From assembly GCA_001799975.1 (NCBI GenBank), contig MGUQ01000044.1:1-8727 (forward strand): a stretch of DNA of 8,727 bases, given 5' to 3'. Below the pieces are notes generated by a model. That model was not told the DNA's origin. It saw nothing but the letters and a program-made list of their open reading frames with translations, and did no database searches. The position numbers were made by a program, and so were the translations under genes. Below are positions 1-5,708 of the stretch, one piece after another; within the stretch, counting starts at the first letter, position 1, and each line of letters starts with the position of its first letter. The DNA comes from Elusimicrobia bacterium RIFCSPLOWO2_01_FULL_54_10 (GTDB lineage: Bacteria > Elusimicrobiota > Elusimicrobia > 2-02-FULL-39-32).

Positions 1-136
1 TCAACTGCATAAAACTGAGGAAAACTACACTGCTGCTATCAAAGGAATAGGGGAGTTATTATATCTCAAAGCCGGCTCGATATCAAACTCCGGCCTTTGC
101 CGTCGATTCTGGAATTTGATAGCATTTCTCACCACC
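1..136. other. left-edge stretch without an assigned gene
   Basis: No complete gene starts or ends convincingly here. The reading frame of the MazG-like gene stays open back to base 2, so the first 136 bases could encode an N-terminal extension of that gene running off the window. The conceptual peptide resembles nothing I recognise. The other two plus frames are closed by stops (TAA at 10-12, TAG at 48-50). A CCGG/CCGGC hairpin at about 71-94 followed by CTTT is too weak to call a terminator. Confidence 0.4.
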
Positions 137-463
137 ATGGATTCGAAGACCACCGTTCAGGATTTAAAAGCCAAGGTTCAGAAGTTTTGTGATGACCGCA
201 GCTGGGACCATTTTCATAACGCCAAAGACCTGGCCATTGGCATCATCACCGAGGCCTCCGAACTGCTCGTTCAGTTCAGGTTCAAGTCAGAGGAAGAAGT
301 GGAAAAGCTTTTCAAGAGTCCCAAAACCCGCGAAGCCATCTGCGACGAAGTGGTGGATATCCTTCACACGGTCCTGAGATTCTCGCAGAAGTACGGGATT
401 GATTTGACCACAGAGCTTGAGCGCAAAATGAAGAAGAACGGGAAGAAATACCCGATTTTATAA
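137..463 (+). CDS. MazG-like nucleotide pyrophosphohydrolase
   Basis: This is a 108-residue protein of the all-alpha NTP pyrophosphohydrolase superfamily (MazG / RS21-C6 / dCTPase type). Such enzymes hydrolyse (d)NTPs to (d)NMP and pyrophosphate using Mg2+, in the cytoplasm. The metal-binding pattern is visible as E39-A-S-E42 in the first core helix and D70-E71-V-V-D74 in the second, followed by a GIDL turn typical of the family. Length fits the single-domain members. I chose the ATG at 137; a TTG at 116 is in frame and the frame is open further upstream, and neither start has a clear Shine-Dalgarno. The gene converges on the Fic gene, and the two stop codons overlap by 6 bases with no terminator between. 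Substrate cannot be read from sequence; dCTP or dUTP would suit the neighbouring dcd/thyX genes, but that is inference. Confidence 0.85.
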   Translation: MDSKTTVQDLKAKVQKFCDDRSWDHFHNAKDLAIGIITEASELLVQFRFKSEEEVEKLFKSPKTREAICDEVVDILHTVLRFSQKYGIDLTTELERKMKKNGKKYPIL

Positions 464-1060
464 CCACTGTTCGATAAATTTTATCAAATCCCTATAATCT
501 TCCATATCCGCCTTTCTCATGGCTAATACATATTGATTGCGGATAATATCTCCTCTGGGCAGCATTTGAAGTTGGGGCCATTGAGGCAGTTTATGCCCTT
601 GGGAATGAAAAAAAATATCGGTTATCAGACGGGCATGCCGTCCATTCCCATTTTTAAATGGATGAACTCGTGTAAGCCTGTTTTGTAACCGGGCGGCAAT
701 TTCCACAGCATCCATTTTGCTTTGCGGAGAATTCCAGAACTCAAAATCTCCAACTATTTGCGCAATCTGTTCGGGAATTTGATGCCAGTCTATTCCTATA
801 TTGGTTGAACCGGTTCTGTATTTTCCCGCCCAATCCCAAATGCCTCCAAACATATCCTGATGCACACGACGAATAAATTCATCAGTCAGCCATTTATTCT
901 TTTTTTTCCGCGCTCTGAAGACGTGTTTATCATAGGCGCGAGAGATGGATTCCAATTCCGCGGCATCACGGTCCCGCCGGTCAATTAAACTTTCTTCAAG
1001 CAGTCCGGAAATATCCTCTCCCGCTGTTGCTCCTTCCGTATGGTCTTCAGAACTCATCAT
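458..1060 (-). CDS. Fic-domain protein, mobile mystery protein B family
   Basis: This 200-residue Fic/DOC-fold protein is the usual partner of mobile mystery protein A. Fic enzymes transfer AMP or a related moiety from a nucleotide to hydroxyl groups of target proteins; no target can be read here. The catalytic loop is at residues 133-144, HPFKNGNGRHAR, with His133 as the expected general base and GNGR as the phosphate-binding anion hole. The usual acidic D/E before GNGR, which holds Mg2+ in canonical Fic enzymes, is Asn137 here. The N-terminal part (residues about 10-75), with EGATAGEDISGLL and an IWDWAGKYR segment, matches the family layout. The ATG at 1060 lies inside the 3' end of the HTH gene (14-base overlap), suggesting translational coupling; an adjacent ATG at 1057 is an alternative. 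Base composition is lower in GC than nrdJ or dcd, consistent with acquisition. Confidence 0.9.
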   Translation of the reverse strand: MMSSEDHTEGATAGEDISGLLEESLIDRRDRDAAELESISRAYDKHVFRARKKKNKWLTDEFIRRVHQDMFGGIWDWAGKYRTGSTNIGIDWHQIPEQIAQIVGDFEFWNSPQSKMDAVEIAARLQNRLTRVHPFKNGNGRHARLITDIFFHSQGHKLPQWPQLQMLPRGDIIRNQYVLAMRKADMEDYRDLIKFIEQWL

Positions 1061-1514
1061 TGGGTCCGTCCCATAACCGCTCTTTGTGATCGCTTAAAAT
1101 CTCATCCGTTTGCTTTTCCAAAAGCTGACGAAAAACCTCTTTATCAGGCGCTTGCTTTTCAAGCGCCATTGTTCCCATAGACTGTTTCAATCTCTTCAAG
1201 GCAACGCTTCGCGCCCGCCCTCTTAAAATTTCATTCAAGGGCTTTTTAGGTCTGGGCGCAATATTTACCTGACAGTAAAGCGCATTAAAGACTTTTACAA
1301 GCGTATCGATTCGAGGCATAATACTTCCCGACTCAATGGCGCCAATATGCGCTTGGGAAATACCCGCCCGATGGGCCAGCTCCATTTGTGTCATACGAAG
1401 ATAAATCCTCATCATTCGAATCCAATCCGAACATGAACGATTTCCACCGGGAATTGATCCTATTTCTAATTGTGACATTGCCATATCGTCTACAATTGAT
1501 AATCTTCTTTTCAT
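1047..1514 (-). CDS. Xre-type HTH protein, mobile mystery protein A family
   Basis: This 155-residue protein carries a lambda-repressor-type helix-turn-helix at about residues 31-86; recognition-region residues include MTQMELAHRAGISQAHIGAIESG-type spacing. A basic C-terminal half follows (about 87-155). Family and order (A upstream of B) match the mobile mystery A/B pair often seen on mobile DNA. It probably represses its own operon and may act as antitoxin to the Fic protein; both roles are inferred. The ATG at 1514 has no Shine-Dalgarno. The predicted -10 ends only 6 bases upstream, so the mRNA would be essentially leaderless. In-frame ATGs at 1484 and 1478 are alternatives, also without a good ribosome site. 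Confidence 0.88.
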   Translation of the reverse strand: MKRRLSIVDDMAMSQLEIGSIPGGNRSCSDWIRMMRIYLRMTQMELAHRAGISQAHIGAIESGSIMPRIDTLVKVFNALYCQVNIAPRPKKPLNEILRGRARSVALKRLKQSMGTMALEKQAPDKEVFRQLLEKQTDEILSDHKERLWDGPNDEF

Positions 1515-1520
1515 ATTCTA

Positions 1521-1549
1521 ATTATACACTAAATATAGTGTAATATCAA
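1521..1549 (-). promoter_or_regulatory. promoter of the mobile mystery A/B operon
   Basis: Read on the minus strand, TTGATA (1549-1544) and TATAAT (1526-1521) are separated by exactly 17 bases: one mismatch in the -35 and a perfect -10. Transcription would begin near 1514, at the predicted start codon, giving a leaderless message. The spacer is occupied by a palindrome (next entry). The region is very AT-rich, so single hexamers arise by chance, but spacing and position support this pair. Confidence 0.6.
1526..1541 (-). promoter_or_regulatory. NrdR-box-like operator, strong
   Basis: The 16-mer, minus strand ACACTATATTTAGTGT, matches the published NrdR box acaCwAtATaTwGtgt at 15 of 16 positions. 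With one flanking base each side (1525-1542) it is an 18-bp palindrome with a single mismatched base pair. It fills the -35/-10 spacer of the mobile mystery A promoter, a classic repressor position. NrdR is encoded at 5177 in this window. The alternative is an operator for the HTH protein encoded just downstream. Confidence 0.6.
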
Positions 1550-1557
1550 TCCATAAT

Positions 1558-1573
1558 ACATATTATCTTATGT
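1558..1573 (-). promoter_or_regulatory. second NrdR-box-like operator, weak
   Basis: The plus-strand 16-mer ACATATTATCTTATGT matches the NrdR consensus at 12 of 16 positions and has perfect 5-bp inverted arms (ACATA/TATGT). Its centre (1565.5) is 32 bp from the centre of the strong box (1533.5). Tandem NrdR boxes are known to sit about 31-32 bp apart, three helical turns. It lies just upstream of the -35. Alone it would not be called in such AT-rich sequence; the spacing is what supports it. Confidence 0.42.
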
Positions 1574-1596
1574 TTAATATGTACTGTTTATATATA

Positions 1597-1610
1597 ATAA
1601 TGTACATTAT
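1597..1610. repeat. perfect 14-bp palindrome
   Basis: ATAATGTACATTAT is identical to its reverse complement. It sits in the AT-rich stretch between the two candidate promoters and does not match the NrdR consensus. It could be a binding site for the HTH protein or a product of AT-rich composition. Confidence 0.4.
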
Positions 1611-1612
1611 AA

Positions 1613-1641
1613 TTGATATAATAAATGCCTATATGTATAAT
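1613..1641 (+). promoter_or_regulatory. possible rightward promoter with no coding gene downstream
   Basis: On the plus strand TTGATA (1613-1618) and TATAAT (1636-1641) are 17 bases apart, the same hexamers and spacing as the mobile mystery A promoter but pointing the other way. Transcription from about 1648 would cross the 22-bp palindrome and two further hairpins and then run antisense to the SWIB gene; no plus-strand ATG occurs between here and 1800. A small structured or antisense RNA is possible. AT-richness makes chance occurrence quite likely. Confidence 0.3.
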
Positions 1642-1702
1642 AAATTATATTCACTTCTATAATACTTATATTTTAGGGAAAATAGTAGCTATCCATCCAG
1701 GC

Positions 1703-1724
1703 TACGGTATCTATAGATACCGTA
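1703..1724. repeat. perfect 22-bp palindrome
   Basis: Arms TACGGTATC and GATACCGTA flank the self-complementary centre TATA with no mismatch. In single-stranded form it can make a 9-bp hairpin with a 4-base loop. It lies just after the very AT-rich stretch ends (about 1680), between the mobile mystery promoter and the SWIB gene. It is not followed by a T-run on either strand, so it is not a simple terminator. A protein-binding or recombination site is plausible but unproven. Confidence 0.6.
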
Positions 1725-1731
1725 AAACTAA

Positions 1732-1761
1732 CACCCCTGGCAATCCTCCTGTGAAGGGGTG
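1732..1761 (-). terminator. possible terminator of the thyX-purA-SWIB unit
   Basis: Inverted arms CACCCCT and AGGGGTG (7 bp) enclose a 16-base loop. In the minus direction they are followed by TTAGTTTTA, an imperfect U-tract. The site lies about 40-70 bases past the SWIB stop codon, where the leftward operon should end. The long loop and interrupted T-run make it only a moderate candidate. Confidence 0.35.
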
Positions 1762-1802
1762 ACCGCCAAGGGCGTTTTGTTGAACTTGTTACTGAGCTGG
1801 TT

Positions 1803-2060
1803 TTAGTTGAGGTGCTTGGAAACGAGCTTGGTCATTTCGAACATGGACACAGTGGCTTTCCCGCCGAAAACAGCCTTGAGCTTGGCGTCTCCGTTGATGT
1901 TCCTTCTGTTCTTCTTGTCCTGCAAGCCGTTCTTCTTGATGTAGATCCACAACTTCTTCACGACTTCCGTGCGGGGGATGGGCTTGGTTCCAACAACTTC
2001 TCCCAAGAGTGCATCCGGCTGCAACGGCTTCATGAACGCTGAGTTCGCTTTTTTTGCCAT
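1803..2060 (-). CDS. SWIB/MDM2-domain protein
   Basis: This small basic protein of 85 residues is almost entirely a SWIB domain. It shows an N-terminal lysine-rich leader, the LQPDALLGEVVG segment (13-24), a PIPRTEVVKKLWIYIKKNGLQD core (about 27-48), the N-x-R-x-I-N turn, and the FGGKATVSMFEMTKLVSKHL end. In eukaryotes SWIB occurs in chromatin remodellers. Stand-alone bacterial versions are known, for example in chlamydiae, with poorly defined roles, probably nucleoid or protein-protein contacts. The start at 2060 is fixed by a strong AGGAG (2071-2067) six bases upstream. It follows purA by 37 nt on the same strand and is probably co-transcribed with it. Confidence 0.9.
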   Translation of the reverse strand: MAKKANSAFMKPLQPDALLGEVVGTKPIPRTEVVKKLWIYIKKNGLQDKKNRRNINGDAKLKAVFGGKATVSMFEMTKLVSKHLN

Positions 2061-2097
2061 TTTTATCTCCTGTGCTTTTTTGTTGTTTGTTAAATTC

Positions 2098-3390
2098 CTA
2101 CCAAATTGATTTTTTGGACGTGGAAATGGTCTCGTCGCGGCTTTTGCCGAGCGACACCAGGGTGAACTTCAGGCCCAAAATCTTTTCCAATCTTAAAACA
2201 TATTTTTTAGCGTTGGAAGGCAAATCTTTAAAATTTCTGAGCTCGCTGGAAATGGCGCCAAAGCCCGGCACGGTTTCATAGACCGGCTCGCATTCCATGA
2301 TGGCGGCGCGGCTGTTGGGAAAATCCTTGAGAAGCTTTCCTTTATATTTATACGCCACACAAATTTTGATGGGGTCGACGTTGGCCAGAACATCGATTTT
2401 GGTGAGCACCAAGTCTTTGATGCCGTTCACCATGATGGAGCGCCGCACCACCGGCGCGTCAAACCAGCCGCAGCGGCGCGGACGGCCCGTGGTGGCGCCA
2501 AACTCTTGCCCCGTCGCCCGAAGCTGCTCACCTACTGCGTCTTTTAGCTCCGTGGGCATGGGGCCTTCGCCCACCCGCGTCGTGTACGCCTTGGCAATTC
2601 CCAAAACAGAGCCGATTTTTGAAGGGCCCACTCCGCAGCCGGCGCCCACAGAGCCTGCAATCGGATTGGAAGAGGTTACATAAGGATAGGTTCCGAAATC
2701 AATGTCCAGCAAAGTGCCCTGGGCACTCTCAAACATGACCTTTTTCTTTTTATGGAGGGCTTCGTTCAGAAGTTTTGAGGTATCACAGGCAAAGGGCTGC
2801 AAGAACGGCCGCAAATATTCCGCCTGCTCTAAAATCTCGGCGCGTAGCTTGTCGATAGAGCTATATTTTTCAATGATGTGCGCTTTCAGGCTCAGGTTCT
2901 GCTCCAGCAGGCGGCTGAATGTGTCTGGCTCGAGGTAATCGATGAGGCGGATGCCCACGCGCTCCACTTTGTCCGCATAAGTGGGACCAATCCCCTTGCG
3001 CGTAGTGCCGATCTTGGTGGACTTGCCGCCGGCGTCTTCCTTGGCCGCGTCTAGAATCTTGTGGTATGGGAAAATGAGGTGCGCCAGCTCAGAAATGAAC
3101 AGACGCCCCTTCACTTTGATGTCGCGCTGTTCCAATAATTTGATTTCTTCGTGGATAGAGAGGGGATCCACCACCACGCCGTTGGCGATGACACAGATTT
3201 TTTTGGGAATCAAGATGCCGGCGGGGATTAAATGGAGAACAAATTTTTTGCCGTCAAAAACAACCGTGTGGCCCGCGTTGGGCCCGCCCTGATAACGGAC
3301 AATGTAGTCTGCTTGCTTGCCGAGCAAGTGCACAATCTTGCCCTTGCCCTCATCCCCCCATTGGGTTCCCAAAACAACGACGGATGGCAT
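2098..3390 (-). CDS. purA: adenylosuccinate synthase
   Basis: This protein of 430 residues has the normal length for the family. It condenses IMP with aspartate using GTP to give adenylosuccinate, the first committed step to AMP, in the cytoplasm. Visible motifs are the P-loop-like GDEGKGK at residues 12-18 with catalytic Asp13, QGGPNAGHT at 34-42 with His41, the GEGPMPTEL segment, TTGRPRRCGW, and the TKID guanine-recognition motif. All key residues look intact. The ATG lies one base after the thyX stop (TAG-C-ATG) with no independent strong Shine-Dalgarno, so translation is probably coupled to thyX. SWIB follows 37 nt downstream. Confidence 0.97.
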   Translation of the reverse strand: MPSVVVLGTQWGDEGKGKIVHLLGKQADYIVRYQGGPNAGHTVVFDGKKFVLHLIPAGILIPKKICVIANGVVVDPLSIHEEIKLLEQRDIKVKGRLFISELAHLIFPYHKILDAAKEDAGGKSTKIGTTRKGIGPTYADKVERVGIRLIDYLEPDTFSRLLEQNLSLKAHIIEKYSSIDKLRAEILEQAEYLRPFLQPFACDTSKLLNEALHKKKKVMFESAQGTLLDIDFGTYPYVTSSNPIAGSVGAGCGVGPSKIGSVLGIAKAYTTRVGEGPMPTELKDAVGEQLRATGQEFGATTGRPRRCGWFDAPVVRRSIMVNGIKDLVLTKIDVLANVDPIKICVAYKYKGKLLKDFPNSRAAIMECEPVYETVPGFGAISSELRNFKDLPSNAKKYVLRLEKILGLKFTLVSLGKSRDETISTSKKSIW

Positions 3391-3391
3391 G

Positions 3392-4957
3392 CTAAATTAA
3401 GCGCTGGTACTTCTCGAGAGGTTGGTTCCACACAGGCACGCCGCAGAAGCGTTCGCCTTCGGGGCAGAAGGGTTTTCGGCCCGCGCCCTGGCGCAGGCTG
3501 CACGGAGCCCGGAGATATTTTCCGATCAAGGGAGATATGTTTTGCACTTGTTCAACTTCCTCTTTGGACGCTTTCCAGATTTCTTCCTGAGCCGTGTAGC
3601 AAAGCCGGTGCACCCATTTGTGATGAAAATCGAGCAGGGTTCCGGATTCCTCAAAACGGATGGGGAAGGCATTGGGAAGAAGATAAAGAACCGATTCCAC
3701 TTTGGCGCCCTGGCTTAAAAGCAGGTCCATGCGCTTCCAAAGCGTATCCATTGTATCACAATAAAATTCCTTGGCAAGTGGGGCGGCGTCAATGAGCGCG
3801 GGAACGATATAGTCTGGCGCGGATGAAAAATGCCGCGCGAGCACAGGCCGGGAACCGGGAATGGTGCGGTGGCGCTGGTCCTGGGAATCAGCAGTATGGG
3901 AAATTTTCTTGCGGAAAGTGAAATGAGGGTGCACCATCGCGCGCGTGAGCTTGCCGTGTTGCGTCAAGTTCATGGTTTCAGATAAATAAGCGTTCTTGGA
4001 GGGATTTAAAACCGAATCAATGGCGTCCGCGTCCGACAACTCGTTTGCGCGCAGGCCCAGAACGGAGCGCACGGCCTGGGCCATGGACTTTCCCGCATGA
4101 GTTTTATAATCCGTAAGCACCGAGCACCGGCCTGAGAGGCCCGCATCGAATTCGCGGAGGAACCCGCTGGCATCCGTGGGGGCATAGTCCTTCCTATTAA
4201 GGAACCCATACTCCGGAGTGTCTTCGAGAGGAAGCGGATCTTGAGCATTTTTAAGAAAATCAGGGTCCCAGGCCTTTACTGCGTCCGCCATTTTGCGCAC
4301 AAGCAGGGTTTGTTCGGCGGAAGTGTCGTAATTTTCGCTTAGGCGGATGTACCGCAGGAGCGTGATCCCCGAAATAGTGTGATACAGGTGCGCATGGGTG
4401 GCCACCGGAAGCACATACCGTGCTGTCTCTTGACAGCGTTTTTTAATCGAGCTCTGCCAGCGCTTCTCCGAGAGATTGCGCGAAGGAAAAATGCGGCGGA
4501 ACTCCGCTTCCACCGCGGGCTTGAGCAACTCCTGAAGCTTGGAGTAGGCTTCCATGAGCAGATGGATGGTGGACACATAAAGTTCCTGGGAAGATTGAGG
4601 CAGTTCCGGGACGGAAAAATTTTCCGGGGAGACCGCCACATAGCGCTGGCTCACCTGCTCCGAATTATAAAAAGGATGGCTATGCAGAAAACTCCAGATG
4701 CACTGACGGCTCACTTTCTCCAAAACGAACTGGAAGGTGGCGTGCTGGAGCGTGGTGTGGTGCCCGGCCTGAAAAATACTTTGCGCGATGGCATCCCGCC
4801 GTCCTCGGGAAGCATCATCCTTGCCGACGTCCTCCGCATACACTACTTTTGAGGAATAACAGGTGCGCGCGGTGGCTACGGCGTTGTCATACGGCGCATC
4901 AAAGGCGTTCACCAGCCGCGCAACGGGTTCGGGAGAAAATGAAGTTGTGAGGGGCAT
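3392..4957 (-). CDS. thyX: FAD-dependent thymidylate synthase, two-domain (double-length) form
   Basis: ThyX methylates dUMP to dTMP using methylene-tetrahydrofolate, NADPH and FAD. This protein is about 521 residues, roughly twice a canonical ThyX, and reads as two ThyX-like halves. Half 1 (about 10-235) has GHHTTLQHATFQF and a degenerate signature ending SEQVSQRY. Half 2 (about 265-475) has HFTFRKKISHTADSQDQRHR, keeping RHR but not the SxRY end, and a well-preserved RLCYTAQEEI segment. The C-terminal tail has the spaced cysteines of APC, FCPEG and FCGVPVW. I chose ATG 4957; TTG 4963 is in frame, and neither has a Shine-Dalgarno. It heads a leftward unit with purA and SWIB and is divergent from nrdR. 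Double-length ThyX proteins exist in other bacteria, so this is a known variant rather than a recent fusion. Confidence 0.9.
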   Translation of the reverse strand: MPLTTSFSPEPVARLVNAFDAPYDNAVATARTCYSSKVVYAEDVGKDDASRGRRDAIAQSIFQAGHHTTLQHATFQFVLEKVSRQCIWSFLHSHPFYNSEQVSQRYVAVSPENFSVPELPQSSQELYVSTIHLLMEAYSKLQELLKPAVEAEFRRIFPSRNLSEKRWQSSIKKRCQETARYVLPVATHAHLYHTISGITLLRYIRLSENYDTSAEQTLLVRKMADAVKAWDPDFLKNAQDPLPLEDTPEYGFLNRKDYAPTDASGFLREFDAGLSGRCSVLTDYKTHAGKSMAQAVRSVLGLRANELSDADAIDSVLNPSKNAYLSETMNLTQHGKLTRAMVHPHFTFRKKISHTADSQDQRHRTIPGSRPVLARHFSSAPDYIVPALIDAAPLAKEFYCDTMDTLWKRMDLLLSQGAKVESVLYLLPNAFPIRFEESGTLLDFHHKWVHRLCYTAQEEIWKASKEEVEQVQNISPLIGKYLRAPCSLRQGAGRKPFCPEGERFCGVPVWNQPLEKYQRLI

Positions 4958-4966
4958 CGGCAAAAC

Positions 4967-4997
4967 ATTATATCATTTGCAAAAGAAGCGAAATCAA
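4967..4997 (-). promoter_or_regulatory. possible thyX promoter
   Basis: Minus strand TATAAT (4972-4967) is a perfect -10. The best -35 is TTGATT (4997-4992) with a long 19-base spacer. Transcription would start near 4960, giving an almost leaderless thyX message, in line with the absence of a Shine-Dalgarno. Confidence 0.35.
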
Positions 4998-5026
4998 ACG
5001 CATTTTTACCGTCGGAATAAAAAAAC

Positions 5027-5056
5027 TTGACAGATCGTGGACGCTTTTACTAACAT
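5027..5056 (+). promoter_or_regulatory. probable promoter of nrdR-nrdJ-dcd
   Basis: A perfect -35 TTGACA (5027-5032) is followed after 18 bases by TAACAT (5051-5056), a 4/6 match to the -10. It would give a leader of about 110 bases before nrdR. A small inverted repeat, TTGGG-TGA-CCCAA (5056-5068), overlaps the expected start site and could be an operator. No clear NrdR box is present in this region. Confidence 0.5.
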
Positions 5057-5176
5057 TGGGTGACCCAAATGAAGCGCGCGAAATTCCAAATTCGATGACC
5101 GCCCCCGCTCTTCTCCCCACTACAAGATGTAGCGCCAATCTCGCCGCAACCACAACCCCTAGAGGAATCTGACCCC

Positions 5177-5704
5177 GTGCGCTGCCCTTTTTGCAACAGC
5201 TCCGACGACAAAGTTTTAGACTCGAGGCCGGTGGACAGGGCCGATGTCGTCCGCCGCAGGCGCGCCTGCAAGGGCTGCGGCAAGCGCTTCACCACTTATG
5301 AGCGTTTGGAAGAAATGCCGCTCATGATTGTCAAATCCGACGGCCGCCGCGAACCCTTTTTGCGCGACAAACTGCGCCGCGGCATCCTGCACGCCTGCGA
5401 AAAGCGCCCCATCTCCATCGACACCATCGATCAGCTCGTGGACGCGGTGGAATATGAGCTCAAAGACTATGTGATGGAAGTGCCATCGCGCGAAATCGGC
5501 GAGAAAGTCCTGAAAAAACTCCACGCCATCGATCAGGTGGCCTACATCCGCTTCGCTTCCGTCTACAGGAATTTTTCCGACATCGATTCTTTTTTGTCCG
5601 AGATCAAGCGCCTGAAATCCCGCAAGCCTCTGCGCAAAGTGTCCCGGCCGGGCGGCCAACTCAATCTTAAAAAACGCAATTCCGTTATTTTATCCCTAAA
5701 TTAA
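5177..5704 (+). CDS. nrdR: transcriptional repressor NrdR
   Basis: This 175-residue protein is the ATP-cone regulator of ribonucleotide reductase genes. It binds ATP/dATP and represses promoters carrying paired NrdR boxes when dNTPs are plentiful. The N-terminal zinc ribbon has Cys3, Cys6, Cys31 and Cys34 (MRCPFC ... CKGC) with a run of arginines at 26-29 for DNA contact. GKRFTTYER leads into the ATP-cone (about 45-136; VKSDGRREPFLRDKL). The tail beyond about 145 is basic and somewhat longer than in many homologues. The start is GTG at 5177, supported by the conserved MRCPFC beginning and an AGAGGA at 5161-5166. It is followed after 14 bases by nrdJ, so the two probably share a transcript. 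Confidence 0.96.
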   Translation: MRCPFCNSSDDKVLDSRPVDRADVVRRRRACKGCGKRFTTYERLEEMPLMIVKSDGRREPFLRDKLRRGILHACEKRPISIDTIDQLVDAVEYELKDYVMEVPSREIGEKVLKKLHAIDQVAYIRFASVYRNFSDIDSFLSEIKRLKSRKPLRKVSRPGGQLNLKKRNSVILSLN

Positions 5705-5708
5705 CCAT

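Noticed and set aside
71..97. Rho-independent terminator at the left edge
   Set aside because: The CCGG stem is short, has a bulge, and is followed by only three T residues.
1515..1802. CRISPR array or direct-repeat cluster in the AT-rich gap
   Set aside because: Only single palindromes are present; there is no repeated unit with regular spacing.
4965..5012. Weak NrdR-box-like pair over the thyX promoter, 4965-4980 (10/16) and 4997-5012 (8/16), 32 bp apart
   Set aside because: Matches are too poor and lack inverted symmetry; the spacing alone does not carry it, although it is worth including in a matrix scan.
5063..5176. Cobalamin riboswitch in the nrdR-nrdJ leader
   Set aside because: The leader is long enough to hold structure, but I see no B12-box-like conserved core and no strong hairpin set; only a 4-bp CTAC/GTAG stem near 5139 is visible.
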